Below the pieces are notes generated by a model. The model was not told the DNA's origin. It saw nothing but the letters and a program-made list of their open reading frames with translations, and searched no databases. From JAAELZ01 sp965237485 (lineage in GTDB: Bacteria > Pseudomonadota > Gammaproteobacteria > Arenicellales > Poriferihabitantaceae), in NCBI GenBank assembly GCA_965237485.1, contig CBDEFQ010000010.1, positions 372,001 to 436,000 on the forward strand: DNA of 64,000 bases, in the 5' to 3' direction. Made by a program: the position numbers and the translations under genes. Below, one piece after another: positions 1-8,776 of this stretch. How positions within the stretch are numbered: the first letter of the stretch is position 1; the number at the start of each line of letters is the position of its first letter.

Positions 1-67
1 AAACGTATTTTATCAAATTGAGAGAAAATCAGGCCTGTTTCTTTAGTGTTAACGGGACAGCAGTGAT

Positions 68-1018
68 ATGATTGCCAATCTTCGTCTTGTATTGGATGTT
101 GAGGTCAAGTCTGGCACTGAGGTAGCTGCTAGTCATTCTTCGCCGGGTCTATGGGAGCTGTTGGATCGATTGCCACGTTCATCTTGGCCGCACTTTATTC
201 GAGGCGATTGTGACTGGGGTACCCAGGATGTGATGAGCGCTGCAGAACAAAGAGGCGTCAATTACTTGTGGAAGTCTAAGTACGTTAAGCAACTGATACA
301 GCAGCAGCATAGCGTGTCGGGCTGGGATTATGTTATCGATGGCTGGGAAGCCAAAGAAAGTTGTTTGAAGTTGGCTGCGTGGAACGATCATCGGCGCGTG
401 GTAATCGTTCGTCGTCGTTTAGCAAAGGACGCGCTGCTGGTATTGGAAGAGAAAAGTCAAGGCCAGCAGAGCTTTGTTTTTTTGCAAGAAGCGGATGATA
501 TTCGCGCGTTTGAATACGCTGTTCTGGTCACCTCATTAGACGATGAGGTGATTAGCATCGTCCAACATTATCGAGATCGAGCCGACTGCGAAAACAATTT
601 TGATGAAATCAAGAACCATTGGGGTTGGGGCGGGTTTACTACCGCCGATATCAAGCCCTGTCGCTTTATAGCGCGGATCATTGCCTTGATTTATAACGGG
701 TGGAATATATTCACTAGGCTGGCTAACCCAGACAAACATATGGAAGCGATTACTAGTCGACCGCTATTACTGAGTTCGGTGGGGCGCGTTACTGAATCGG
801 GGCGGAAAAAGACTATGACGATTACTAGCACGCACGCCAAGGCCGACTTAATTCGCGACACGTTTGACCAAATACAACACGTCTTTAATTCATTGAAGGC
901 GATTGCGCCGCAGTTGAGCGTGGCGCAAGTTTGGTGCCGCATTCTAAGCGAGGCGATGAAGAAATATCTTGGTGGAACGATTCTTCAACCGCCAGATGAC
1001 CGCTGTTTACTTGGCTAA
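68..1018 (+). pseudogene. IS1380-like DDE transposase, 5'-truncated
   Basis: 316 residues of a DDE transposase of the IS4/IS1380 superfamily. The Y-(2)-R-(3)-E-(6)-K signature is visible in YRDRADCENNFDEIK at about residues 168-182, and IRGDCDWG near residue 45 looks like the second catalytic Asp block. Family members are about 430-470 residues, so roughly the first third, including the first Asp, is missing. In the same frame upstream of the ATG there are stop codons (around positions 44-52) rather than the expected N-terminal sequence, so the truncation is inside the window and not only caused by its edge. The remnant cannot be active alone. The family assignment is from recognised motifs; the exact IS name is unknown. 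Confidence 0.75.
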
Positions 1019-1055
1019 AGTGTCTCGGAGGCAGTAGCGACGATGGAAGGGTTGT

Positions 1056-1220
1056 TTATGTTGGCCTCATTGGAGAGGCTTTAACTGCGTTTTTTAGGAT
1101 TAAGGTGCGTTTGATGAAATCATAGCGATTGCGTTTACCGTCGATTGCCAGATCGATTTCATCAGTGCCTTGTAGCAACAAGCGTGCCTTATCAAGGGTA
1201 TCTATATGGTGGTCATTCAT
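1056..1220 (-). pseudogene. N-terminal fragment of an integrase-type (rve) transposase
   Basis: A 54-codon reading frame too short for the usual cut-off. Its sequence (DKARLLLQGTDEIDLA followed by a KRNRYDFIKRTL block) resembles the N-terminus of integrase-catalytic-domain transposases that begin with a KARLF-like helix and an RY-FIE-TL motif. The similarity stops after about 40 residues, as expected of a remnant. A C-terminal fragment that may come from the same transposase family lies at 28602-28700. Identification is from memory of the family and is moderate at best. Confidence 0.4.
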
Positions 1221-1329
1221 AATGGTATTCATTCACCATCATGAACAGAAATTAGATTAGTTCGGTATCATTTCCGATTAGAATCAGTCCCTTCTCTCAG
1301 TATCATTTCATGTTGGACAAGACTGAGTA

Positions 1330-2097
1330 TTGTGCTTTGATGCGACAAAGGGTAAGATCGTTTTGATTTACCCTGAATGGTGGGAAAAAGCAGAAAACAG
1401 ACTGAATGCGAATGTCGCAGACTTCGCAGTCAGGATTAAAAGTAAGCTGGAAACGCTAAAGCCAGAGGAACTTATAAGGAGAAAGAATCCTTACCTTTTC
1501 TGTTTAAGGGCCACCAACAAAACTGATGGTTTTGCGGCCTCGGTCTTAGATGCCTTTCTGTCTTCCAGTGAAGAAACTATGTTTGGCACGTTGGCGGAAC
1601 AATGCGCAGTTGTTATATGCCAGTCTGCGAAAAATGGGATGAAATCCACAGCAGAAGGTATAGATATAGAATATGTTGAAAATGAAACCAGAACAATAAT
1701 ACAAGTAAAATCGGGAAAGAATTGGGGAAACTCTTCACAAAGGAAAAACTGTCTGACTACTTCAATAAAGCCACTCGTAATCTTGCAGCAGGGAAATAAC
1801 GTGCATGTAAGATGCATTGAGGGCGTATGTTATGGCCCTGCGAGTAACCGGAGTAGAGGCAGCTACTACACTTACATAGGATCGGACTTCTGGGAGGAAG
1901 TAAGCGGTTGGGAAGATACTCACATTGCTTTGCTGAGTATATTCGTTGCGCACGCTCAAAACGGATTAATGGAATCAAAAACATTAGCAAAAGGCGCGGT
2001 TACTCAATTCCTTATTGAATCGGGAATATCCCAACAAGGAGAGATTGACTGGGTTAATTGGGTTAACTATGTTGATAAAAAACGGAGTAAAAAATGA
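1330..2097 (+). CDS. PmeII-like type II restriction endonuclease
   Basis: 255 residues. The protein has the arrangement I know from PmeII-family type II restriction endonucleases: an RKNPYLF block at about 51, a helical FLSSSEETMFG segment at about 76-86, then a PD-(D/E)XK-like core with GIDIEY at about 110 and IIQVKSGKNWGNSSQ at about 120-134, followed by a CYGPAS/GSYYTYIGSDFWE region. The Asp of GIDIEY and the Q-V-K of IIQVKSG are the likely metal-binding residues. The ATG at 1330 has no strong ribosome site and the family N-terminus may be longer. A cognate DNA methyltransferase would be expected next to it; none is visible, and both sides are mobile-element debris. The downstream 52-codon gene overlaps its stop by 4 bp. 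Confidence 0.7.
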   Translation: MCFDATKGKIVLIYPEWWEKAENRLNANVADFAVRIKSKLETLKPEELIRRKNPYLFCLRATNKTDGFAASVLDAFLSSSEETMFGTLAEQCAVVICQSAKNGMKSTAEGIDIEYVENETRTIIQVKSGKNWGNSSQRKNCLTTSIKPLVILQQGNNVHVRCIEGVCYGPASNRSRGSYYTYIGSDFWEEVSGWEDTHIALLSIFVAHAQNGLMESKTLAKGAVTQFLIESGISQQGEIDWVNWVNYVDKKRSKK

Positions 2098-2252
2098 ATA
2101 AAGTGGTGAAATACGACAACCTAACAGAAAATGATTTTAAGATAGCAGCAAAAGAAGTTTTGGGAGCGAAACGCCCTTCACAGACAATCTATGAGAATCG
2201 CAAACCAACAAAAGAGGAATTAAACAGACGATGGAAGCTGGAAAGGAAGTAA
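2094..2252 (+). CDS. Small basic protein overlapping the restriction endonuclease gene
   Basis: 52 residues, starting at an ATG that overlaps the TGA of the preceding gene (ATGA), which suggests translational coupling. The protein is charged and lysine/arginine-rich, with no cysteine pairs, membrane segment or recognisable helix-turn-helix. I do not recognise it. Its position directly behind a restriction enzyme makes a role in the same module possible (for example an accessory or control factor), but nothing in its sequence shows that. Confidence 0.5.
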   Translation: MNKVVKYDNLTENDFKIAAKEVLGAKRPSQTIYENRKPTKEELNRRWKLERK

Positions 2253-2311
2253 TTTTGCATACTGAAGTATATAATTCCCTTAGTTATACATAATATAACA
2301 CTCTGTCAATA

Positions 2312-2668
2312 ATGAAATCATCTGTTGAACTACCCGAACTCGAATATGAAGAACTCTTAGTTCGGTATACCGAACAAGAAGCACTCTTAGATTTACCACG
2401 GTTGTTTAATTTAATAGAGCTTAAAAAAATAAAGGTAAGCAGCAAAACTAAACGGCCATCAGCAGCCACGAGTCAACTATTAGCAGAGAATTTAATAGAT
2501 GGGGATTATTACCCTATCGAGGTTAAAGTTAGTAAATGGGATCAAATTATTGGTCCGATGAAAGCTTTTTCTTGGCCGATGTTGTTGCAAGCATCAAAAC
2601 TGGTGCAAATTAATGGTGCGGCACTTGGCTTAAGATACTGTAACTTCAGGTATGGACTTTTATATTAG
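2312..2668 (+). pseudogene. Truncated unknown protein cut by IS256-family copy A
   Basis: The open frame gives 118 residues, but only those encoded up to 2633 (about 107) are native; the last dozen come from the left end of the IS256-family element. The native part has an acidic start (ELPELEYEELL), a basic middle and an IGPMKAFSWPMLLQASKLVQ segment. I recall similar IGP-(R/K)AFAWP-LLLQA blocks in large helicase-associated proteins, but I cannot name the family with confidence. No continuation is seen beyond the element at 4194, and the element lacks a target duplication, so the rest of the gene has been lost. Confidence 0.5.
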
Positions 2669-2875
2669 ATAGAGCAGTATGGCCTTTTCCCCTAGGGGGA
2701 ATTTTTCCGAATTTTTGATTTATTCAAATTTTCTATCTTGGTGTCTTGTAAGTTGAGCCATTTGTGCGTTCCCTGTTTTAAGCAATTAAAATACTGGAGA
2801 CACCCAAATGACCCAATCAAACAATAACGTATTTGACGTAGTAGTGGAACACACATCTCAGAAGGCCCCGATGCC

Positions 2876-4162
2876 ATGCGCCCCGTGCTCACCGCACTGC
2901 TCAATGAGGCGATGAAGATTGAAAGAGAGCCGTTTCCAGGCGCATCACACTATGAGCATAGTCAAGACCGGCCAGGGTTTGCCCATGGCTACCAGGATAA
3001 GCGTATCGATACGCAAGCCGGTACGCTCAATCTGCGTATCCCAAAGACCGCTAAACACCTTGATGAACCTTTTTACCCTCAATCGCTAGAACGCGGCTTA
3101 CGCAGCCAACGTGCGATGCTGCTGACCGTTGCTGAAATGTACGTGACGGGCGTTAGCACGCGCCGAGTCGAAAAAGTCATGCAGAGCATGGGTATTGAAA
3201 GCATCTCCTCTACACCGGTCTCACGGGCTAACCAGAGCATGGATGAGGCGTTAAAAGTCTGGCGTGATCGTCCTTTGGGTAAAGTCTCTTACCTAATCCT
3301 TGATGCGCGTTATGAAAAGGTGCGTGAGGGCCACCAAGTGATTGATATGGCGGTGTTGAGTGCGGTGGGTGTATTGCCTTGTGGACGGCGTTGCGTATTA
3401 GGAACGGCAATGGTGCTTAATCCTAGATAAATCAGTTAAAACACGAAAGTCCATGCAAGCTCTTGATGCACCTAGCAAAATCAAAAAAAACCTTATCACC
3501 AATAAGGTGACCGCGACTTTTTTGATTTCACTATGCACTTCAATTGCTTACATGTCTTTTCCGCGTTTAACTGATTTATCTAGGTTAATGAAGCCGAGGT
3601 TAACTGGCGAGCGTTCCTCAAAGGCTTGGTTGACCGGGGCATACATGGTATTGAGTTTATTGTCAGTGATGATCACAGTGGCTTAAAAGCCGCTAGAAAG
3701 GCAGTGTTCCCAGGTATACCTTGGCAGCGTTGCCAGTTTCATCTGGCGCAGAATGCAATGCATCATGCCCCCAATCACAAGATCAAGCAGCGCATTGGTG
3801 GTGAGCTGCGTAGTGTTTGGAATGCACCCAATAGGGCAGCTGCTCAGGTTAATCTAAAAGTCCTTGTGAGCCAGTACCAGGAAAAGCATGCTCACTGGGC
3901 GCAGTGGCTAGAAAACAATGTGCCTGAAGGGTTAAATGTGTTTGCCTTGCCAGATAGACACCAAAAGAAAATGCGAACCTCCAACCGCATTGAACGGACG
4001 GTTCAACAAGAACTTAAGCGGCGAACCCGCTTGGTCAGAGTCTTTCCTAACCGAGAGGCTTGGTTACGATTAGTCAGTGCCATTCTGATTGAAATTGACG
4101 ACGAATGGGCTAATGCTAATCATCGATATATCGTGTGGAACGACAATGAGTCAACTTGCTAG
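2876..4162 (+). pseudogene. IS256-family (Mutator-type) transposase, interrupted by M1
   Basis: Transposase of IS256 copy A. The coding sequence runs from the ATG at 2876 to 3421, is interrupted by the 163-bp miniature element plus its 5-bp duplication, and resumes at 3590 to the TGA-type end at 4162; removing the insert gives the same product as the intact copy C (372 residues). Catalytic blocks LILDARYEKVREG, EFIVSDDH and the late glutamate region SNRIERTVQQE are visible across the two halves. The insert brings an in-frame TAA at once, so this copy is inactive. A degenerate upstream frame (from 2808, beginning MTQSNNNVFD) is out of frame with it; see the separate finding. Confidence 0.9.
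3422..3584 (-). repeat. Miniature inverted-repeat element M1 (163 bp)
   Basis: Bounded by CCTAGATAAATCAG and CTGATTTATCTAGG, and flanked by an exact 5-bp target duplication TTAAT (3417-3421 and 3585-3589). The uninterrupted target, gcttaatgaag, is preserved in IS256 copy C, so this is a demonstrated insertion. The two long arms are diverged relatives of each other: one carries gcggaaaagacatgtaagc, the other acacgaaagtccatgcaagc. In the centre a small hairpin, ACCTTAT-CACCA-ATAAGGT, sits beside a GACCGCGAC segment. Orientation is the same as M2 and opposite to M3. It encodes no transposase. Confidence 0.92.
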
Positions 4163-4303
4163 ACAAAAAGTCCATACCCAATGTTGCGTAATCATAATGC
4201 AACGTTGCTCGTCTCACCGTTAAATTCTCCAAAATACCTAAGCCAACAAGCGTAAATTAAGCTCGACTCAACATTTGTAAATAATTATTAAGGAACAATT
4301 CAA

Positions 4304-6246
4304 TTGATTTGCTCGGCTTGTCAACACCCCATTCCAGACGACAATAAATTTTGCGGCCAGTGTGGTATACCTGCAGGATTTGAGGTCGCTGTTGACTCAA
4401 GCTGTAATGCTGGTGTTGGTAAAACTCGGCCGGGGCGACGCTATATCACTGCTCTATTTACTGACATCGTCGACTCCACACGACTGGTAAAAACCTTTGA
4501 CCCTGAAGAGCTACAACGTATTATGCAGATCTACCAAAAGCAAGGTGAAGAAGTGATTAATGACTTCGGTGGTCGCGTGATAGAGGTACAAGGAGACGGC
4601 ATCGTGGCTATTTTTTCAGGCCAAGAAAACGCTACTGAAAGCGCTGTGCGAGCGGGCTACGATTTGGCACAGAGCATTTTACAATTACGCGCTGTGGGTT
4701 CCGGCAAGAACCAAACAAAGCTACAAACTCGCATTGGCATTGCGTCTGGCGAGGCACTGGTCAACGCCATGGTCGACAATCAACCCGCTGTGCAAGTACT
4801 TGGCACGCCTACCTATCTAGCCTCTAGGCTGCAGGGTTTTGCGCGACCCGACGAAGTAGTGGTATGCCCAGAAACTTATCGAAGAACCAACGGGTTCTTC
4901 GAATATACCCGGCTCAACGATTCGCGTTTAAAAGGTTTTACTGAGGTTGAGCAAGTATGGAAAGTGGAGCAAGCAAATGACTCTGAAATAAGATTCGATG
5001 TTCGTCATCAAGCATTAACTCCCTTAGTGGGCCGTGAAGAAGTTATGGACTCCATGCTTAGCCGCTGGAATCAAGTCCTTGAAAAGCGTGGCCAAGTGAT
5101 ATTTTTGCGCGGCGAGGCGGGTATCGGAAAGTCCAGGGTTTTAGCGGAATTCATCCAAAGGATAAACCGCCGAACACCTGCTCACATGAAATTGAGTTAC
5201 CAGTGCTCCCAATTTGCTAAAGACGTGCCGCTTTATCCTGTAATGAAGCAAATAACCTTAGCAACCGATATAAAACGGAATGACAGCGCGCAGATTATTG
5301 AGTCAAAATTGGTTTCCATCTTAGAGTCTTGGCAAGTCACTGCAGACTTATACAAAGATATTTTAATGCCGCTGGTGCACAACTCTCAGAAAAGCCGTGG
5401 CGGCTCCGCAGAGCTAAGCGAAAAAGAAATTAGCTCAGCCATCAAAGTCTGCACGCAACTGCCGATATATTTCACTCGAAGAGCACCCGTCCTCGTAATT
5501 ATTGAAGATATGCACTGTGCTGATGAGGCCTCTATCAACTTATTGATGAATTCTATTCGGCATGCAAAGCGCTCTCGCATTATGATAGTGGTGACAGCAA
5601 GACCTGAATACGAAGCCCTTAACTCAGCTGAAGACTACGTCACTGAAATTCCACTCAAGCACTTGGCAAGCCATAAAGTGCTTGAATTATTGCAAAACGT
5701 GAAATTTGATCAACACTTACCCGAAGGAATATGCCGAGATATCTTGGGCAAAAGCGATGGGGTGCCTCTGCACATTGAAGAACTTGCGTTACATATAAGT
5801 GAACATTTAAGCAAATCTGGTGGAATTGAACAAGTTAAAGGTATTAAAACACCCGCCACCTTGTTCGATTCATTTATTGAACGTTTTGATCGCTACCCAG
5901 AAAACGTGCAAATGGTCGCCAGAGCGGCGGCGGTAGGTCGAGAATTTGATCACCGGATCTTGTCTCCAGTGCTAGAAAAACCACAACCATTGGTAGAACA
6001 AGCCATCGACATACTGGTTGACATGAACAAATATATAAAAGTGCTGAAGAATCAAATTACTATACTTTTAAGCATGCCCTATTGCGAGATGCGATCTATG
6101 ACAACACGCTGAATCAGGTCAAATACCAACTGCATAAAGGTGTAGTAGATCACCTCCGAAAAGATACTTCTAGTGAATCTATTTTGACGATTAAGCAAAT
6201 TAACTATCACCAGAAAATGCAGGAAAGCTACGCTGAGTACAGCTAA
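4304..6246 (+). pseudogene. Class III adenylate/guanylate cyclase-AAA ATPase protein, frameshifted
   Basis: Starts at a TTG with an AAGGA site about 8 bases upstream. Order of parts: a zinc-ribbon with two CxxC pairs (residues 3-21), a class III nucleotide cyclase domain (about 45-225) with FTDIVDS and QGDGIVAIF carrying the two metal-binding Asp, then an ATPase module starting PLVGREE with Walker A GEAGIGKS (about 274) and LVIIEDMH as Walker B. This is the cyclase-ATPase fusion type normally followed by a long TPR region. The frame shifts at about 6045-6060: the protein should continue in another frame with YTFKHALLRDAIYDNT and stops at 6246. The TPR part is absent, so the gene is both frameshifted and cut short. 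Confidence 0.8.
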
Positions 6247-6248
6247 CA

Positions 6249-6821
6249 ATGCAGATAAATAGCAGCTTTATAGATTTTGTATGCTATTTGTCTGAAAAGA
6301 TTGAGGGACATACGTTCTCGGTTCTCCCTGAAGCCAAGGAATTGAACCAATTATTTGACCAAAACACGATTCATTATCGTTTATCGCGCCAAGTGATGGT
6401 TGATATTTACAAAACACATCAATGTCAGAACATTTGGCAAAAGATTGAACCATTTAACCTAGATAAATCAGTTAAAACACGAAAGTCCATGCAAGCTCTT
6501 GATGCACCTAGCAAAATCAAAAAAAACCTTATCACCAATAAGGTGACCGCGACTTTTTTGATTTCACTATGCACTTCAATTGCTTACATGTCTTTTCCGC
6601 GTTTAACTGATTTATCTAGGTTTAAGATACTCGATGTTTTGGGGGAAACACGCGGTGGTTTGCTCAACAAAAACGGTGACATTGATCAGATCAATCTAAT
6701 CGATAAAATAGGCGAACTAACAGTGGAATACTATCAACTACCCGCCAATAAGCAAGCCCTGTCCGAACAGAGAACAGCTAAAGTGATTCCCTACCCCAGT
6801 ACACTGTTCAGACCAAATTGA
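6249..6821 (+). pseudogene. Remnant reading frame containing miniature element M2 in frame
   Basis: 190 codons. Residues about 1-68 and 125-190 are host sequence; the 56 codons between them are M2 plus its duplicated target. The host tail (ILDVLGETRGGLLNKNGDID then IDKIGELTVEYYQLP) has a decayed second copy at 10684-10857, so this sequence existed at least twice in the genome. It starts 3 bp after the frameshifted cyclase-ATPase gene and in context is probably the C-terminal remnant of that gene or of a paralogue. I do not recognise a domain. The 3' end runs to the P1 repeat, whose left end supplies the last residues. Confidence 0.45.
6458..6620 (-). repeat. Miniature inverted-repeat element M2 (163 bp)
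   Basis: Sequence nearly identical to M1 and in the same orientation, with the same CCTAGATAAATCAG ends. The flanking target duplication is TTTAA (6453-6457 and 6621-6625). Insert plus duplication is 168 bp, exactly 56 codons, and the element happens to be open in the frame it landed in, so it lengthens the surrounding reading frame instead of ending it. Confidence 0.92.
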
Positions 6822-7060
6822 TAGATTCAGCACTGCCATGGTGTTTTGCAGTAAGACGCAGTACGCAATTAATGGTTATTTCCCTTAATAAGCACTGCAA
6901 CGCAGCTGCGGGACGCTATGGTAGTGCCCTTTAGGTGAACTTGTCCACGTCCATGAACTGCGTTGCGCCTTTTGCAAAGGGAGCACCATTAGCTGCAAGA
7001 TGCGCCTTGCCATGAACGCGGACAAGCTCACTGAATCCATCAATTTGGTCTGAACAGTGT
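6800..7060 (-). repeat. P-family palindromic element, copy P1 (about 261 bp)
   Basis: Inverse-orientation copy of the element at 10201-10459. The ends are TACACTGTTCAGACCAAATT and its complement near 7040-7060 (33-bp inverted repeats with a few mismatches). The interior, with GCAAGGCGCATCTTG-like and GCGGACAAGCTC segments, is clearly homologous to P2 but diverged. No coding capacity. Confidence 0.8.
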
Positions 7061-7061
7061 C

Positions 7062-7722
7062 TAGATAATTCTGCGGTGTACAGCGTGTAGCGGGTTAGGT
7101 TCAAACCTGATCTAATGCTACGAACTTTAGGGGTATTATGCAATGATTATCCTTTTAATTCAACAGATTAGTGGGGTTCTACACCTCGTGAGCTACCTTT
7201 GACTGATTACTCTAGGTTGGTGGGTCTAAGTAAAAGCTAGGGCCAATAATTTAGACAATATTATTTTCCTACTTCGTATAGTTGATTGACTTGCCAAAAC
7301 AATATCTGAGTCAAACCCCTGTACAACTAATTGGTCAATATCGTAATAACTGCAAATCCTTTGTCTCTAGGAATTTATCGCTGAAGTAATCGCTATTCCA
7401 TTGCTCTCGTAACAGGCGTAGTTTATTGCTCTATTATCACTTATCCAATACCCCCCAAGCTCCTCGCAGTCAAGTTGAAACACGGTAGAAAGAACGCCTG
7501 TGGGAATCCCAACCCGGCTTTTCTCCAATTTTTGAGGCCATGTTTGTTAATTCTTTGTAGTGTTTGACATGCGAACATCACTGCCTCGGCCATCCTTAAA
7601 CGCCGGTATTACAGGTAGATATTGACTGAGTGTTTATCCAAATTTAGTGAGACATATTACAGCGCATTGTAGCAAATCTAGCATCTGGAATTATCCATTC
7701 TGGAATTGCAACAAAATTAGGA
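7062..7722. other. Intergenic region without recognisable genes
   Basis: About 660 bp between P1 and the end of the LysR gene. AT-rich, with stop codons in all frames and no strong inverted repeats or transposase similarity. A sequence CTAGG followed by TTGGTGG near 7210 resembles a single end of the M family but no second end is present. Confidence 0.5.
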
Positions 7723-8580
7723 TCAATCCGCCAACATTTTGGCTACGTGACGAAAACCATCAAGTGCCAACCGCAAGCGTTTGATATCCTCAGCCCCATC
7801 TGGATACACCATATAAACAGGTCGAGGGTATACAGGAGCGCCCTCAACAATGAATAATTTCTTTTCGTCGATCATTGGCTGCACCATGCCCCGCGACTGA
7901 TAGCAACTGCCGCCTATATCAAGTATAACTCTCAAAGCAATAGGCCCCATGCCTACCGATATAGTGGGCGTCCCTTTGACACTAAAAACCTGATTGTGCA
8001 TCTGCTCAAATGCACTCCCCCAATTCACAAATACATAACTCCCATAGTCCAGCTTCGATAAGCTTACGGGATCAGTCGACACCAAAATCAAATTTTCTTC
8101 AAGCAATTGTTCAACTTTCAAACCCTGTGTCTTTCGAGGTGTATACATAACACCAATGTCGAGCAAACCCTTCGATAGCTGATCCATCATCGCTGTAGAA
8201 AATTCGGTTTCGAGTTCTAATATTGAATACGGGTCTCTATCTTTAATCCACGGTATCCAACTACTTATTATCAATTCCCAAAGATTAATTTGAATGCAAA
8301 TTCGATAAATCGACTGTTCTACGTCGAGAAAACCCATAGTTTGCTTTGCCTGTTCCCACGATCGCATCAAAGTCAATGCGTGTTTTTGAAACTGCAGTCC
8401 TGCAGGGGTGATTTCAAACCCTGCACGACTGCGATTAAATAGGCTGTGCCCCAACTCATTTTCGAGATGGCTAATCCTCGCACTGACTGTTGATTGCGCA
8501 ATATAGAGATTCTTCGCTGCCTGATTGAAATTTCGAGTCGATGCAATTTCGAGAAAAGTTTTAATATATAGAAAGTTCAT
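7723..8580 (-). CDS. LysR-type transcriptional regulator
   Basis: 285 residues, typical LysR length (about 290-310). The N-terminal winged helix-turn-helix is seen at about residues 1-60 (FLEIASTRNFNQAAKNLYIAQ, then SRISHLENELG-type recognition helix). The remainder is the periplasmic-binding-like effector domain. It is divergently transcribed from the UroD-fold gene, with about 200 bp of AT-rich sequence between them, the usual layout for a LysR regulator and its target. The inducer is unknown. Confidence 0.9.
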   Translation of the reverse strand: MNFLYIKTFLEIASTRNFNQAAKNLYIAQSTVSARISHLENELGHSLFNRSRAGFEITPAGLQFQKHALTLMRSWEQAKQTMGFLDVEQSIYRICIQINLWELIISSWIPWIKDRDPYSILELETEFSTAMMDQLSKGLLDIGVMYTPRKTQGLKVEQLLEENLILVSTDPVSLSKLDYGSYVFVNWGSAFEQMHNQVFSVKGTPTISVGMGPIALRVILDIGGSCYQSRGMVQPMIDEKKLFIVEGAPVYPRPVYMVYPDGAEDIKRLRLALDGFRHVAKMLAD

Positions 8581-8776
8581 AATGGCAATTTAGTTTAATT
8601 ATTTCGATAGATATGATCATTATAATTAGTTTTATTAATTTAACTTACTAATTCATAATCTCTTTGTCTCATCCCATGCGCGACTGGAATGGACATTTTC
8701 CCGATAAGAATAACAATTGACTTCCTATTGGTTTAAAACACTCCATACCCTCAATTTTCCGACTCACAGAAAACCC

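Larger units (their letters stand above)
2634..4193 (+). mobile_element. IS256-family element, copy A (carries miniature element M1)
   Basis: Ends match copies B (17154-18547) and C (27209-28601): the left end starts GATACTGTAACTTCAGG and the right end, read inward on the other strand, starts GATTACGCAACATTGGG; both continue with TATGGACTTTT, giving imperfect inverted repeats of about 28 bp. Without the internal miniature element and its target duplication the length is about 1392 bp, matching the other copies (1393-1394). The 8-bp flanks (tggcttaa on the left, ataatgca on the right) differ, so no target duplication remains; recombination or adjacent deletion has changed one side. Confidence 0.9.

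Noticed and set aside
2692..2904. A 70-codon reading frame on the minus strand, repeated at 18276 and 27268.
   Set aside because: It is the complement of the IS256 left end and appears only because all three IS copies carry it; there is no ribosome site and no protein-like composition.
3453..3686. A 77-codon frame spanning M1 and the IS256 transposase.
   Set aside because: It joins element sequence to an out-of-frame part of the transposase; the transposase reading frame explains the second half.
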